64,000 nucleotides of DNA from a virus, in the IMG/VR virus record IMGVR_UViG_3300020467_000004, positions 36,574 to 100,573 of that record; one strand, 5' to 3'. Made by a program: the position numbers and the translations under genes. Position 1 is the stretch's first letter, and the number at the start of each line of letters is the position of its first letter. The notes under the pieces are model-generated. The model did not search any database and was not told the DNA's origin. It was given only the letters and a program-made list of their open reading frames with translations. This document shows, in pieces, positions 18,005-26,469 of the stretch.

Positions 18005-19030
18005 ATGACACTAGATAATCCTAAATTAGAAAGACCTTTACCAACACAGTTGTTATCTGTTGTGTTACATGGTTACGATCAAATAGTAGAGTTTCTACTC
18101 GATGATAATCCGCCTGCTGATGACTTTGTTAAATACGCATTTCAACTTCAGCACGATATTGAGAAACACTCTAGATTAAAGGATCGGTTTGAAGACCAGA
18201 ACATGGTAGACCTTGCGTTTAGTTTGTTAGAGCGCTTGGCTTATAAAAACACGGCGTACCATCAATTACTTCCTACCTATACGAATATTAAGAATAAAGA
18301 AATCTTTATACTTGTTAAAAGTTGGTTTAATGGGTCGATTGAAGATTATGGGGTCGAGTTGTTACGAAAAGTCGTGGCTGATAAACCCGATACGTTTAAC
18401 AGTATTTTGATGATGCTTAACTTAGCCGGGATACCTATTATCAAACGTGTTGATAAGCTCTACTTCTACGGGGACTCTACGCTAATAGTAGATCTTGTAG
18501 ATAGTGGTGAGGTTGCTGAAGAGTCGGTTGCTGCTGTTGAGGAAATGTTTGGCACCGAGATAGTGCTAAGTGGTGTTCGCCTATCGCCTGAGCTTATAAA
18601 TGCAAGCAATGTGATTACTGGTGAAAGAACATTAGATGTGCTTAACTTTACGTATTTAATAAAAAATGCATTAGTTAACAAAGAGTACATGGACTCTGTT
18701 AGTAGTCCTAAGACACGCGTAGTTAATTTAACGGCAATGCAGATCTTGTTGACGTTAACACGCGATGCGTTGAGGTACGACACCTATATGGATGTTAGTC
18801 GATTAATCACCCCGCTTATACCACGGTCTATAAATGACACGTTTTCAACACAAATCGATCTGATAAAAGAACAAACCGGCGTGCTAACCGTACGTGGGTC
18901 TACCCTACGCCATGATGATACCGTCAGCGTCATTGCTACCGCATTTAGCCTATTAGGGTTTGATGTGGAGCTTGAAACAAAAGATAACGGTAAGAAACTT
19001 ATATCGTTTAACAACCCTAATCTAAAATAG
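18005..19030 (+). CDS. Hypothetical protein, 341 aa, paralogue of the next gene
   Basis: The frame opens at a TTG at 17990, but GAAGGA at 17992-17997 fits the ATG at 18005. Mostly helical. A central segment (KSWFNGSIEDYGVE...LNLAGIPIIKRVDKLYFYGD) and a C-terminal segment (IATAFSLLGFDVE) are shared with the next gene, so the pair arose by duplication. The repeated look (W-x-x-G, V-E, then L-N-x-x-G-[IM]...D-x-x-Y-F-Y) suggests a winged-helix-like unit, which I cannot confirm. Function unknown. Confidence 0.65.
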   Translation: MTLDNPKLERPLPTQLLSVVLHGYDQIVEFLLDDNPPADDFVKYAFQLQHDIEKHSRLKDRFEDQNMVDLAFSLLERLAYKNTAYHQLLPTYTNIKNKEIFILVKSWFNGSIEDYGVELLRKVVADKPDTFNSILMMLNLAGIPIIKRVDKLYFYGDSTLIVDLVDSGEVAEESVAAVEEMFGTEIVLSGVRLSPELINASNVITGERTLDVLNFTYLIKNALVNKEYMDSVSSPKTRVVNLTAMQILLTLTRDALRYDTYMDVSRLITPLIPRSINDTFSTQIDLIKEQTGVLTVRGSTLRHDDTVSVIATAFSLLGFDVELETKDNGKKLISFNNPNLK

Positions 19031-19049
19031 CCCTTAAGGAAATTAAACC

Positions 19050-20165
19050 ATGAGAACTTATAACGCTTTAAACATGCAACCCAGTGAATGGTCTAGTAAG
19101 CAAGCAACCACAACATCTGTTTGGGGACGCAAAAATACACCACCTATTACCAGCGGTATACAAACCGAACAAATTATTGGTGATTACCACTACATTGTAG
19201 CTAACATCTTGGACGGCAGTATTAATGAGAAAGAAACGTTGCTTCGTTCTTTGATTCGTTTACGCGATGATGTTTTATATTGTAACGATAATCGAGATAT
19301 AATGGAGCTACTTTCGGCGTATGAGATTGGCATGGTCCTTATGCGTTGGATCAAACAAGTAGCTAAAGACACCACTACGGTTCAGTGCTTTGAAATGAAT
19401 ATTGCAAGTCTTGATAAACCTACAGGTTCTATCATCTCTATACTTGCAGATGCATGGATACATGGTACGGATAACTTTACTCATGACACCGTTGAGAGCG
19501 TATTAACTGCTGCGCCTAATGTACAGTTAAATGCATTACGTGTATTAAATACTGTTGGTATGGTTACAACACGTCTTGGTGATGTATATTACTTCTATAA
19601 GCCCGACAACACGTCGGGATTTAACCTTAAAGAAGAATATGCTAAGTATAGTGTGGAGAGGACGCATGGGGTATCTGTTGACGACCATATAGAAACAGAA
19701 GCACCTGGTGTCATTAGTGATGAACCACTTAAAGACTTGTATCACTGTACGTTGAATCTACTTGATCATGATGTGGTAGATAGCGATGCGGTTAATGCAT
19801 TAGTTATGAAATATTACACTAACAATTCTCAACGTAAAGCTAAACGTGAAGTCCTGGTGGCGGAGGGAATTATTCTTTCTACTATCGTTGAAGTAACTAA
19901 CAAACAATGGGCAACAAACATGTTACAGTCAACATGCAAACAACTGCCTAAATACTTTAACTGTGAAGACGGTATATTTGGTCAGTTTAACTATTACCGT
20001 AGCATAAGCACAACGCAGATAGAAATCCCTAAGAGCGCTAAAACACGTGCAAAAGCCCGTGAGACCATCCTTGCTGCCTTTGAATTATTAGGCATTGAAA
20101 TGGATGATAAGAAAAGTGTTTCAGATACAATAGCTTATGTTGTACCTGGTCGTCAAGTTCTGTAG
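19050..20165 (+). CDS. Hypothetical protein, 371 aa, paralogue of the previous gene
   Basis: It starts 19 bp after its paralogue with a TAAGGAAA ribosome site. The matching blocks are ADAWIHGTDNF...VESVL...LNTVGMVTTRLGDVYYFYK and ILAAFELLGIEMD. A Ser/Thr/Gln-rich N-terminal extension is extra. The gene closes the accessory block inserted between the two virion polymerase genes, and a hairpin and terminator structure follows. Confidence 0.65.
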   Translation: MRTYNALNMQPSEWSSKQATTTSVWGRKNTPPITSGIQTEQIIGDYHYIVANILDGSINEKETLLRSLIRLRDDVLYCNDNRDIMELLSAYEIGMVLMRWIKQVAKDTTTVQCFEMNIASLDKPTGSIISILADAWIHGTDNFTHDTVESVLTAAPNVQLNALRVLNTVGMVTTRLGDVYYFYKPDNTSGFNLKEEYAKYSVERTHGVSVDDHIETEAPGVISDEPLKDLYHCTLNLLDHDVVDSDAVNALVMKYYTNNSQRKAKREVLVAEGIILSTIVEVTNKQWATNMLQSTCKQLPKYFNCEDGIFGQFNYYRSISTTQIEIPKSAKTRAKARETILAAFELLGIEMDDKKSVSDTIAYVVPGRQVL

Positions 20166-20260
20166 GTTGTAGCACGAACCACGTAACCTACATTACGTAA
20201 AAGAGGAGGGGGTGTCGTAGAAGGGGGAGTCACGTCCCTTCTACCCTCTCTTCTTTTTTT
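20162..20260 (+). ncRNA. Possible short early RNA with its own terminator
   Basis: A CCTACATTAC early-type box at 20187-20196 is followed only 4 bp later by a strong terminator: stem 20217-20225 with 20236-20244, outer paired arms 20201-20210 with 20244-20252, and a T tract at 20254-20260. No ORF fits between them, so initiation here would give an RNA of about 60 nt. The box also lies inside an inverted repeat (20162-20168 with 20185-20191), so the alternative is that the whole is only the terminator of the gene ending at 20165. Confidence 0.35.
20201..20260 (+). terminator. Strong T-tract terminator
   Basis: The stem GTAGAAGGG/CCCTTCTAC (20217-20225, 20236-20244) is extended by imperfectly paired purine/pyrimidine arms and ends in seven Ts. 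This is a classical intrinsic terminator, distinct from the hairpin-TATGCCGT type used elsewhere. Confidence 0.7.
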
Positions 20261-20838
20261 GCCTTTAAAAAGCACTGTACGCTGTTTTAAGCCGGTTAAC
20301 CCATATAACCTATCCCATAGCCCTATCCCTCAACCGCGTGCGCTCACGCCCCGCTGCGCGCCCTGCCCGAAATTCGCCTACTGGCTGTGTGTTTTTAGTT
20401 TTCTGTTTTAATAAATTTGATTTTTAATTTATAAAACTATTGTGTAGTTGTGTTGATTGTATTTCTTTAATTAGTTATATTTTCTTATCTAAAATTATTA
20501 GTTACTTGTATTTATTACTAAAAATAGGTTACTTGTAATTTAGTCTATTTCTAAAATAATTATTACTTGTACTTTTATAAAAATATAACTATAATTTGCT
20601 TGGGAATTATTTTGTAACATTCTAGTTTATTAGGTATGAGCGGAGCGTAGCGACAACCCCATTCCCCCAAAGGGGGGATTATAAGAATCCCCCCGGGAGA
20701 GGATGGTAGAGATGGGGGGCCGTGGGGGGAAGAGAAGGAAACCCAAACGTCAAAAAGTGTCTGTGAAAAAATTGAGTAAACACACGGTAAATTTCATGCA
20801 TCGTTATGAACCTGTCACATACACGTAAGGATAGCCAT
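20261..20838. other. Noncoding segment with GC island, AT-rich iterons and G/C-run hairpins
   Basis: No convincing gene in about 580 bp. At 20330-20380 there is a GC-rich island unlike the rest of the window. From 20395 to 20635 follows a very AT-rich stretch containing three direct repeats TTACTTGTA at 20502, 20529 and 20563. From 20650 to 20740 come runs of Cs and Gs: ATTCCCCC (20661-20668), GGGGGGATT (20672-20680) and AATCCCCCC (20686-20694), which can form two mutually exclusive stems, then more G6 runs near 20715-20730. Iterons beside AT-rich DNA suggest a replication origin; a packaging or recombination site is an alternative. Confidence 0.5.
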
Positions 20839-21174
20839 ATGCGACGTACCGTCGAATGCGATGAATCTACACCGCTAGGTATCGGTGTGGCCATCGAACA
20901 TCTCAACTATATCATCGATGCACTTAATAACCACATCGGTAAAAAAACCGTGAAAGTGTATAACTTTATCGGCATCAGCTCACTTAAAGATTACCATCTA
21001 TGCTACAACCATGCGGTTCGCTTATGTAATATTTTAAAAGCTAGGCAAAAGAAGTATGACCTTAGTGATGACACGCCTATTGAGACGGTCTATCTAGGGT
21101 TAATGTTAAGTGTGTTAAATAAGGCACGCGACCTTAAAATAATTCACTTAATCCCAGCCAGAAGGACCCCATGA
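20839..21174 (+). CDS. Hypothetical protein, 111 aa
   Basis: An ATG at 20806 is in frame, but TAAGGATA at 20826-20833 favours the ATG at 20839. The product is basic and helical (HIGKKTVKVYNF, AVRLCNILKARQKKY). It is the first of three small genes leading into RNA polymerase beta. Not recognised. Confidence 0.6.
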   Translation: MRRTVECDESTPLGIGVAIEHLNYIIDALNNHIGKKTVKVYNFIGISSLKDYHLCYNHAVRLCNILKARQKKYDLSDDTPIETVYLGLMLSVLNKARDLKIIHLIPARRTP

Positions 21175-21178
21175 TCTC

Positions 21179-21775
21179 ATGAACCACTACACGTATCAGC
21201 ATGTCGATGCAGTGAATTTCCATCGACACATAATCAAAGGTATCGACCGTATTATCGATCATGCCAACGCGCTTCACAAAGCTGTCCTGCCTTCTCTTAA
21301 TGCCTATTATCCTGATCTAGATGGTTATGTTAAAAAACTCATGCAGTTTGAAACCGATCTACCCCTCGAGGATGCTTTAGATACGATGCTAAATGTAGTA
21401 GATGATACCGCATATACGTTACAGGCAAGTCCGTTCCCTATCACAGACGCGCATGATAACTACCCACTGCTAGTTAATACCGTCACCGCGCACGATAAGC
21501 GTCAATGGGTATATCTGATGATTCCCTATCCCTCTACCTTCATTGGTGGGGCATTAGCGAAAGAGAAGATGATGACCTTAGCGTTAGCGTATCGCCGTAG
21601 CAATACGTTCATACACACGTTTGCACCTATCGTCACCCCTCAAGATGGATTACCAGGCCCATCTAGCATCACGATCACCGAGAGCGATTTTAAGGCATAT
21701 AAAGCATGCATGGATATCGTAGGTGATTTAGGATACTTGAAACATTTTCAACATGTTCGAGTACAACCTGCATGA
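21179..21775 (+). CDS. Hypothetical protein, 198 aa
   Basis: It starts 4 bp after the previous stop. Helical N-terminus rich in His (HVDAVNFHRHIIKGIDRIIDH), then an alpha/beta C-terminal half. The following gene overlaps it by 4 bp (ATGA). All three small genes run straight into the beta gene, so a virion or polymerase-linked role is plausible but unproven. Confidence 0.65.
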   Translation: MNHYTYQHVDAVNFHRHIIKGIDRIIDHANALHKAVLPSLNAYYPDLDGYVKKLMQFETDLPLEDALDTMLNVVDDTAYTLQASPFPITDAHDNYPLLVNTVTAHDKRQWVYLMIPYPSTFIGGALAKEKMMTLALAYRRSNTFIHTFAPIVTPQDGLPGPSSITITESDFKAYKACMDIVGDLGYLKHFQHVRVQPA

Positions 21776-22242
21776 TAGGCGCGCTTATCCACCGCGACGT
21801 TATCCGCCATCATCGGGAGATGAGCCACTATGCACTTAAACATGCAGGTGGTAACAAAGCGTTTAAACGTCGATTAATAAGTCATCTTGGTCAAATGCAA
21901 TTACTTGCACCCTTACTCACCTCTATCACCCTGAAGCAGCTACGCGGGTTGATAGAGGGAGATAGGGACCTTTATGCCTTTACTGAGAGACTCCCTAAAC
22001 CAAATGCGGGGTTATGGGTCGAGCTCACCACCGTTAAGATAGCTTCTGGTAATGCCGAGATTTATTATAAGTTAGATTTAACAACCAGTCGTTTGGATCC
22101 CTTTACGTTTATTGTTCTTAAACGTAAATACGAGACCTTGTATCAGTATCAGGAAACGTTATTAGATCCAAAAACCCATTACATAACCCGTGCGATGATT
22201 AGACGTCAGCTTCATGCGTTTAATCCCACATCCAGTGAATAA
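21772..22242 (+). CDS. Hypothetical protein, 156 aa
   Basis: The ATG overlaps the previous TGA by 4 bp, so the pair is translationally coupled. The protein is basic, with a helical N-terminal half and a beta-rich section (GLWVELTTVKIASGNAEIYYKLDL). It ends 12 bp before RNA polymerase beta. Not recognised. Confidence 0.65.
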   Translation: MIGALIHRDVIRHHREMSHYALKHAGGNKAFKRRLISHLGQMQLLAPLLTSITLKQLRGLIEGDRDLYAFTERLPKPNAGLWVELTTVKIASGNAEIYYKLDLTTSRLDPFTFIVLKRKYETLYQYQETLLDPKTHYITRAMIRRQLHAFNPTSSE

Positions 22243-22254
22243 GAGGTTAGTCGC

Positions 22255-25200
22255 ATGTCTTTATACGACGCGTTCTATAGAGAAGTGGGTGTACGCACCC
22301 CTCAACAGCTTGTTAACCCCAAGACGGCCCCCATTAACACATTGACACTGCCACGTGACAGCATCATCCATTACCTACCTACCACGTCTACCGACATGGG
22401 GATAGATGCGCGTGATCCATTGTTATTAAACCATGACAGTGAAGTCTTCATTCACCACATCGAAGCGCTTAAAAGTGAATTAGGCACACCACGATTAAAC
22501 CGAGGTGCCTATAAGCAACACGTGCAAAACTACCATAAGCGTTTTAGAAAGCACCGTTTACTGCGTCGCTTAGCTAGCGGTTTACGCGATCCACGTAGTT
22601 TAATAGTAAGCAACTACGCATCGTTAACTAGCGTATATCAATATCGTCAACACGCACTCGCAACATACTACCGCTATTATAACCTACACACTACGCTTTA
22701 TGCTGAGATCATCGCATTAGCTAAAGAGACCGACCGTCAGCACTTCATCCCGGTTACGTTACCAAAAGTATTACCTGAGCGTGATGATTTAGATCGTGCA
22801 ATCGGTAAAGTTAAACCAGGTGATATGCCGCGTTCTTTATTAACCCAGTTTAAAGAGAATGCTGCATTGACGTATCTAGACCTTTACCTGTGGTTAAGCG
22901 GTGAGGCGGGCGTTACTTCATTAAGCCATACACCGGTTGAAGTCTTAAAACGCATTAACCTGGTATTTATTGAGTCAGGCCAATTCAGTGTTTTATCGTT
23001 AAGTCATCTTGTCGAATGGATGGAGACGGATAACGATTTAAATGACAAACTCCGTCGTTTCTATATGGCGATGTTTGAAAAGCGTACAGTAATGGCTGAA
23101 AGCGAAGCAGACGATGAAGTCGATAATGCAATTTCTGGCGTACCAGTCGTACCCCCTATTGCTGAACGTAGAACCCAGGCTATTGTTAGCCAGGCTGATG
23201 AACTAGCAGATGCAGGTATCCTATCAGGGGCTGAATATCGCCGCATGGTGAAGCTAGCAGATCAGTTTACACGTATACCTAATCCATACGGCGAGGGTAC
23301 GCTTGAACAGTTAGCTGCACCTGATACTGCGGTGACCATGAGTCAACCTAAAGATACCCTACCTGAGATCAAAGGGGTGGTTGACAAGAGTATGTTAAAT
23401 ACCACCGTCAATGCATTTCATCGAGAATACATTAAAAACGTCATGCCTAAAGACATTGCGGCTATGACACTAGGTATTCAGCAAGCAGGCGTAGCAGTAA
23501 CAGACTACCAAGTTCAGCGTGTTGTTGATGCGGTAGATAAATACGACATGTATACGGTTAAGCTAACGCCTGTTAAAGGTCAACCCTCAACGATTCGTTT
23601 TAAACTTCCTGTAGTCGAAGAAGATGGTACATTCCTAGCGGGCGGCGTGAAGATTCGTTATCGTACGCAGCGGGCAGACGTACCCTTGAGGAAGACATCT
23701 GCTTCAACGGTTGCGTTAACCAGCTACTACGGTAAGACGTTCGTTGAGCGTTCAGGCAAAGTAGTTAACGACTATGGCAAATGGTTAGTTAAACATTTAA
23801 CCCAAATGACACTGGCTGACAATAGTCCACTATCTAAAGTGGCGTTTGCTGACGTCATGGTAACCGATGTTGTATTACCACGTGGCTACACTGCCATTGC
23901 TAAGGAGATACGCACCTTTACCTTTAAGGAAGTATTGTTTACTTGGGATTATCCTAATCGTGGTGAAGTATTAGGTATTAACGACCTTAGCGCCTACGAG
24001 CAAGATAATCAAGTCGTTATCGGTAAACAAGGCAAATACGTTTACACAATGGATCGTAGTGAGATGGTGTATCGTCATCACAACGACTCAATGCAACCTA
24101 TCGGTGAGCTTTACGAAGTTATCAACATTACTGATAGTCAGCCACCTATTGAAATGGCTAGCGTTAAAGTGTTTAGTAAACACATCCCAGTGGGTGTAGT
24201 GCTTGCCTTTAAACTCGGTATTGATAAGTTGATCAAACGCTTAGGGGTAGAGGTTAAACGTGTACCGGTAGGCACACGTGTTCAACTGGCTCCTCAGGAA
24301 TACAAGATTGTATTTGCTGATGAAACCTTAGTCGTATCACGCGCTGATCGCGAAGCCAGTTTGATCTTAGGTGGGTTTGTTAGTTACAAGAACGCAATTA
24401 AGCAATATAACCTTGAGGATTTCAATCATCCAGATGTCTACTTCAATGTGATTAATGAACAAGGTTTATCTGCCCGTTTCATCCAAGAGATGGAATTGAT
24501 GGATACCATGTTCGTCGACCCTATCACTGAGGAGATTCTAACTGAGATGGGTGAGCCAACTACATTTGAAGGGTTGTTGTTTAGAAGTGTAGAATTAGTA
24601 GCAACTGATCAACATCCTAAAGAGATGGATAGTGCGTTCATGCGGCTTCGTGGCTATGAGCGTTTCTCAGGTACGGTCTACAAGCAGATGGTTGAAGCGT
24701 TGCGAGAGTATCGTGCTAAGCCTATGTTGTCTAAAGCCTCAATAAACTTAAACCCTAAAGCGGTATGGTTGAATGTTTTGCAAGATGAATCGACGGAGTT
24801 GGTAGAAACCTCTAACCCTGTCCATAATCTAAAAGAACACGAGACCCTTACCTTTGCAGGACAAGGTGGTCGTTCTACTAAAACCATGGTGCGTCGTTCA
24901 CGGATGTTCCATAAGAACGATCTTGGTGTTATTTCAGAGTCGACCCCTGATAGTGCCAAGGTAGCTATCACCACGTATCTAACACCTGATGCTAAGATAC
25001 GTAACTTGCGAGGTATGACAGACAGCTATACTGAGGGGGATGGGCCTGCTAAATACGTAAGTAGTGTCTCGTTGTTATCGCCAGGTGCGGATAGAGATAG
25101 TTCTAAACGTACTAACATGACATCGGTTCAGCACTCATCAGGTATCCAAGCAGTTGGATATACTAGTACACCTGTCCGTACGGGTTATGAGAAAGTAATG

Positions 25201-26226
25201 GCACATCGTGTTGATGATCTATTTGCCTATACTGCAAAGCAGGATGGTAAGATTACAGACAAAGATGACCGCACAGTTACTATTACTTATAAGGATGGAA
25301 CTGAAGTCACTAAACCTATTGGCACGCAATATGCGAAAGTGGCAGACGGTTCAGCCAAACACGTACTTAAATGTGATCTAGAAGTAGGACGCAGTGTTAA
25401 AGCAGGGGACGTCATTACGTACAATGATGCATTCTTTGAACCCGACTTCTTTGATCCTAAACAGGTGAGCTATAAAGCAGGTGCAATGGCTAAAGTGGTA
25501 CTGATGGAAACATCGGATACGTTAGAGGATGGGTCAGCGATTTCACCTCGTTTGTCTAAAGCGCTAGCAACACCTACGGTCAAAACTCGTGCTATTTTAG
25601 TACGCTTTGATCAACAAGTTATTAACCTTGTTAAAGTAGGCGATACGCTTGAGGCTGACGGTATTTTATGTACCATTGAGGATGGCCTTACGGATGACGG
25701 TGCGTTATTCGATGAAGAGACGTTAGCAAGTTTACAAGCGCTAGCGGCTAATAACCCAAAGGCCAAACTTAAAGGTGAAGTTGAAAACATCGAGGTCTTG
25801 TATAATGGCGATAAGTCAGATATGAGTCCTACGTTGCAAACCATCGCCAATCGTTCAGATAGACAACGCAGTCAACTGGCTAAGCAGTATAAAGATGGTC
25901 GTGCTACTAATGGTCGTGTTACCGAGCCTGTAATCATTGAGAAACAACGCATTGAGTTAGATCATGCATTAATCATTGTTACACTATCAACGCTAGCCTC
26001 TCACGAAGCTGGTGATAAATTGGTATTAGGTAATAACCTGAAATCGGTCACCTCTCGTGTATTGCAAGGTACACATGAGACCAAAAGCGGCACGCCTATC
26101 GACATGATTTTTGCATACCAGAGTATCTCTAACCGTATCGCTTTGGCTACAGAAATCATCGGAACAACCAACACAGTACTTGGTGTGATATCCAAGCAAG
26201 CACTGGCACTGTATGAGGGGGAGTAA
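22255..26226 (+). CDS. RNA polymerase beta subunit, large piece (virion RNAP)
   Basis: A 1,323-aa protein. Near residue 940-985, SLLSPGADRDSSKRTNMTSVQ and then VGTGYE-like PVRTGYE match RpoB FLEHDDANRALMGSNMQRQ...VGTGME. Near the C-terminus, GDKLVLGNNLKSV carries the two active-site lysines (about K1255 and K1263) with the same 8-residue spacing as RpoB K1065/K1073, followed by GTPIDMIFAYQSISNRIALATEIIG matching [24 protein letters not shown] (pieces shown separately). The protein stops shortly after that point and lacks the RpoB C-terminal clamp anchor, which is present in the separate gene at 1494. There are about 190 more residues N-terminal to the active site than in E. coli. Neighbours match the phiKZ gp175-gp181 region, so this is the gp178-like virion enzyme. 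Confidence 0.85.
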   Translation: MSLYDAFYREVGVRTPQQLVNPKTAPINTLTLPRDSIIHYLPTTSTDMGIDARDPLLLNHDSEVFIHHIEALKSELGTPRLNRGAYKQHVQNYHKRFRKHRLLRRLASGLRDPRSLIVSNYASLTSVYQYRQHALATYYRYYNLHTTLYAEIIALAKETDRQHFIPVTLPKVLPERDDLDRAIGKVKPGDMPRSLLTQFKENAALTYLDLYLWLSGEAGVTSLSHTPVEVLKRINLVFIESGQFSVLSLSHLVEWMETDNDLNDKLRRFYMAMFEKRTVMAESEADDEVDNAISGVPVVPPIAERRTQAIVSQADELADAGILSGAEYRRMVKLADQFTRIPNPYGEGTLEQLAAPDTAVTMSQPKDTLPEIKGVVDKSMLNTTVNAFHREYIKNVMPKDIAAMTLGIQQAGVAVTDYQVQRVVDAVDKYDMYTVKLTPVKGQPSTIRFKLPVVEEDGTFLAGGVKIRYRTQRADVPLRKTSASTVALTSYYGKTFVERSGKVVNDYGKWLVKHLTQMTLADNSPLSKVAFADVMVTDVVLPRGYTAIAKEIRTFTFKEVLFTWDYPNRGEVLGINDLSAYEQDNQVVIGKQGKYVYTMDRSEMVYRHHNDSMQPIGELYEVINITDSQPPIEMASVKVFSKHIPVGVVLAFKLGIDKLIKRLGVEVKRVPVGTRVQLAPQEYKIVFADETLVVSRADREASLILGGFVSYKNAIKQYNLEDFNHPDVYFNVINEQGLSARFIQEMELMDTMFVDPITEEILTEMGEPTTFEGLLFRSVELVATDQHPKEMDSAFMRLRGYERFSGTVYKQMVEALREYRAKPMLSKASINLNPKAVWLNVLQDESTELVETSNPVHNLKEHETLTFAGQGGRSTKTMVRRSRMFHKNDLGVISESTPDSAKVAITTYLTPDAKIRNLRGMTDSYTEGDGPAKYVSSVSLLSPGADRDSSKRTNMTSVQHSSGIQAVGYTSTPVRTGYEKVMAHRVDDLFAYTAKQDGKITDKDDRTVTITYKDGTEVTKPIGTQYAKVADGSAKHVLKCDLEVGRSVKAGDVITYNDAFFEPDFFDPKQVSYKAGAMAKVVLMETSDTLEDGSAISPRLSKALATPTVKTRAILVRFDQQVINLVKVGDTLEADGILCTIEDGLTDDGALFDEETLASLQALAANNPKAKLKGEVENIEVLYNGDKSDMSPTLQTIANRSDRQRSQLAKQYKDGRATNGRVTEPVIIEKQRIELDHALIIVTLSTLASHEAGDKLVLGNNLKSVTSRVLQGTHETKSGTPIDMIFAYQSISNRIALATEIIGTTNTVLGVISKQALALYEGE

Positions 26227-26274
26227 TTCTCCCCCATTGGGTTTCACGTATAAATAACATGAATTAGGTGTAAC

Positions 26275-26469
26275 ATGAAAACAAACGATAAATTTCACGA
26301 TAACGTTGTAGTGTTAGGTAGCGCTGCACAGTTAGCGGTGAATGTCATTAAAGAGGTAGCGGGTAATGAGATTGCCGATACTGTTGAAAAACAACCTCTC
26401 TCTACCATGCTAGCGGATACGTGTGTTGCTAGCATTAACAGTCAATTAACTAAGAAGGGAGCAGTGTAA
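26275..26469 (+). CDS. Hypothetical small protein, 64 aa
   Basis: A short helical protein between beta and the next virion gene; its TAA/ATG junction with that gene shares one base. The ribosome site is weak (TTAGGTG). Position in the conserved virion block and tight packing support it as real. No family recognised. Confidence 0.6.
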   Translation: MKTNDKFHDNVVVLGSAAQLAVNVIKEVAGNEIADTVEKQPLSTMLADTCVASINSQLTKKGAV

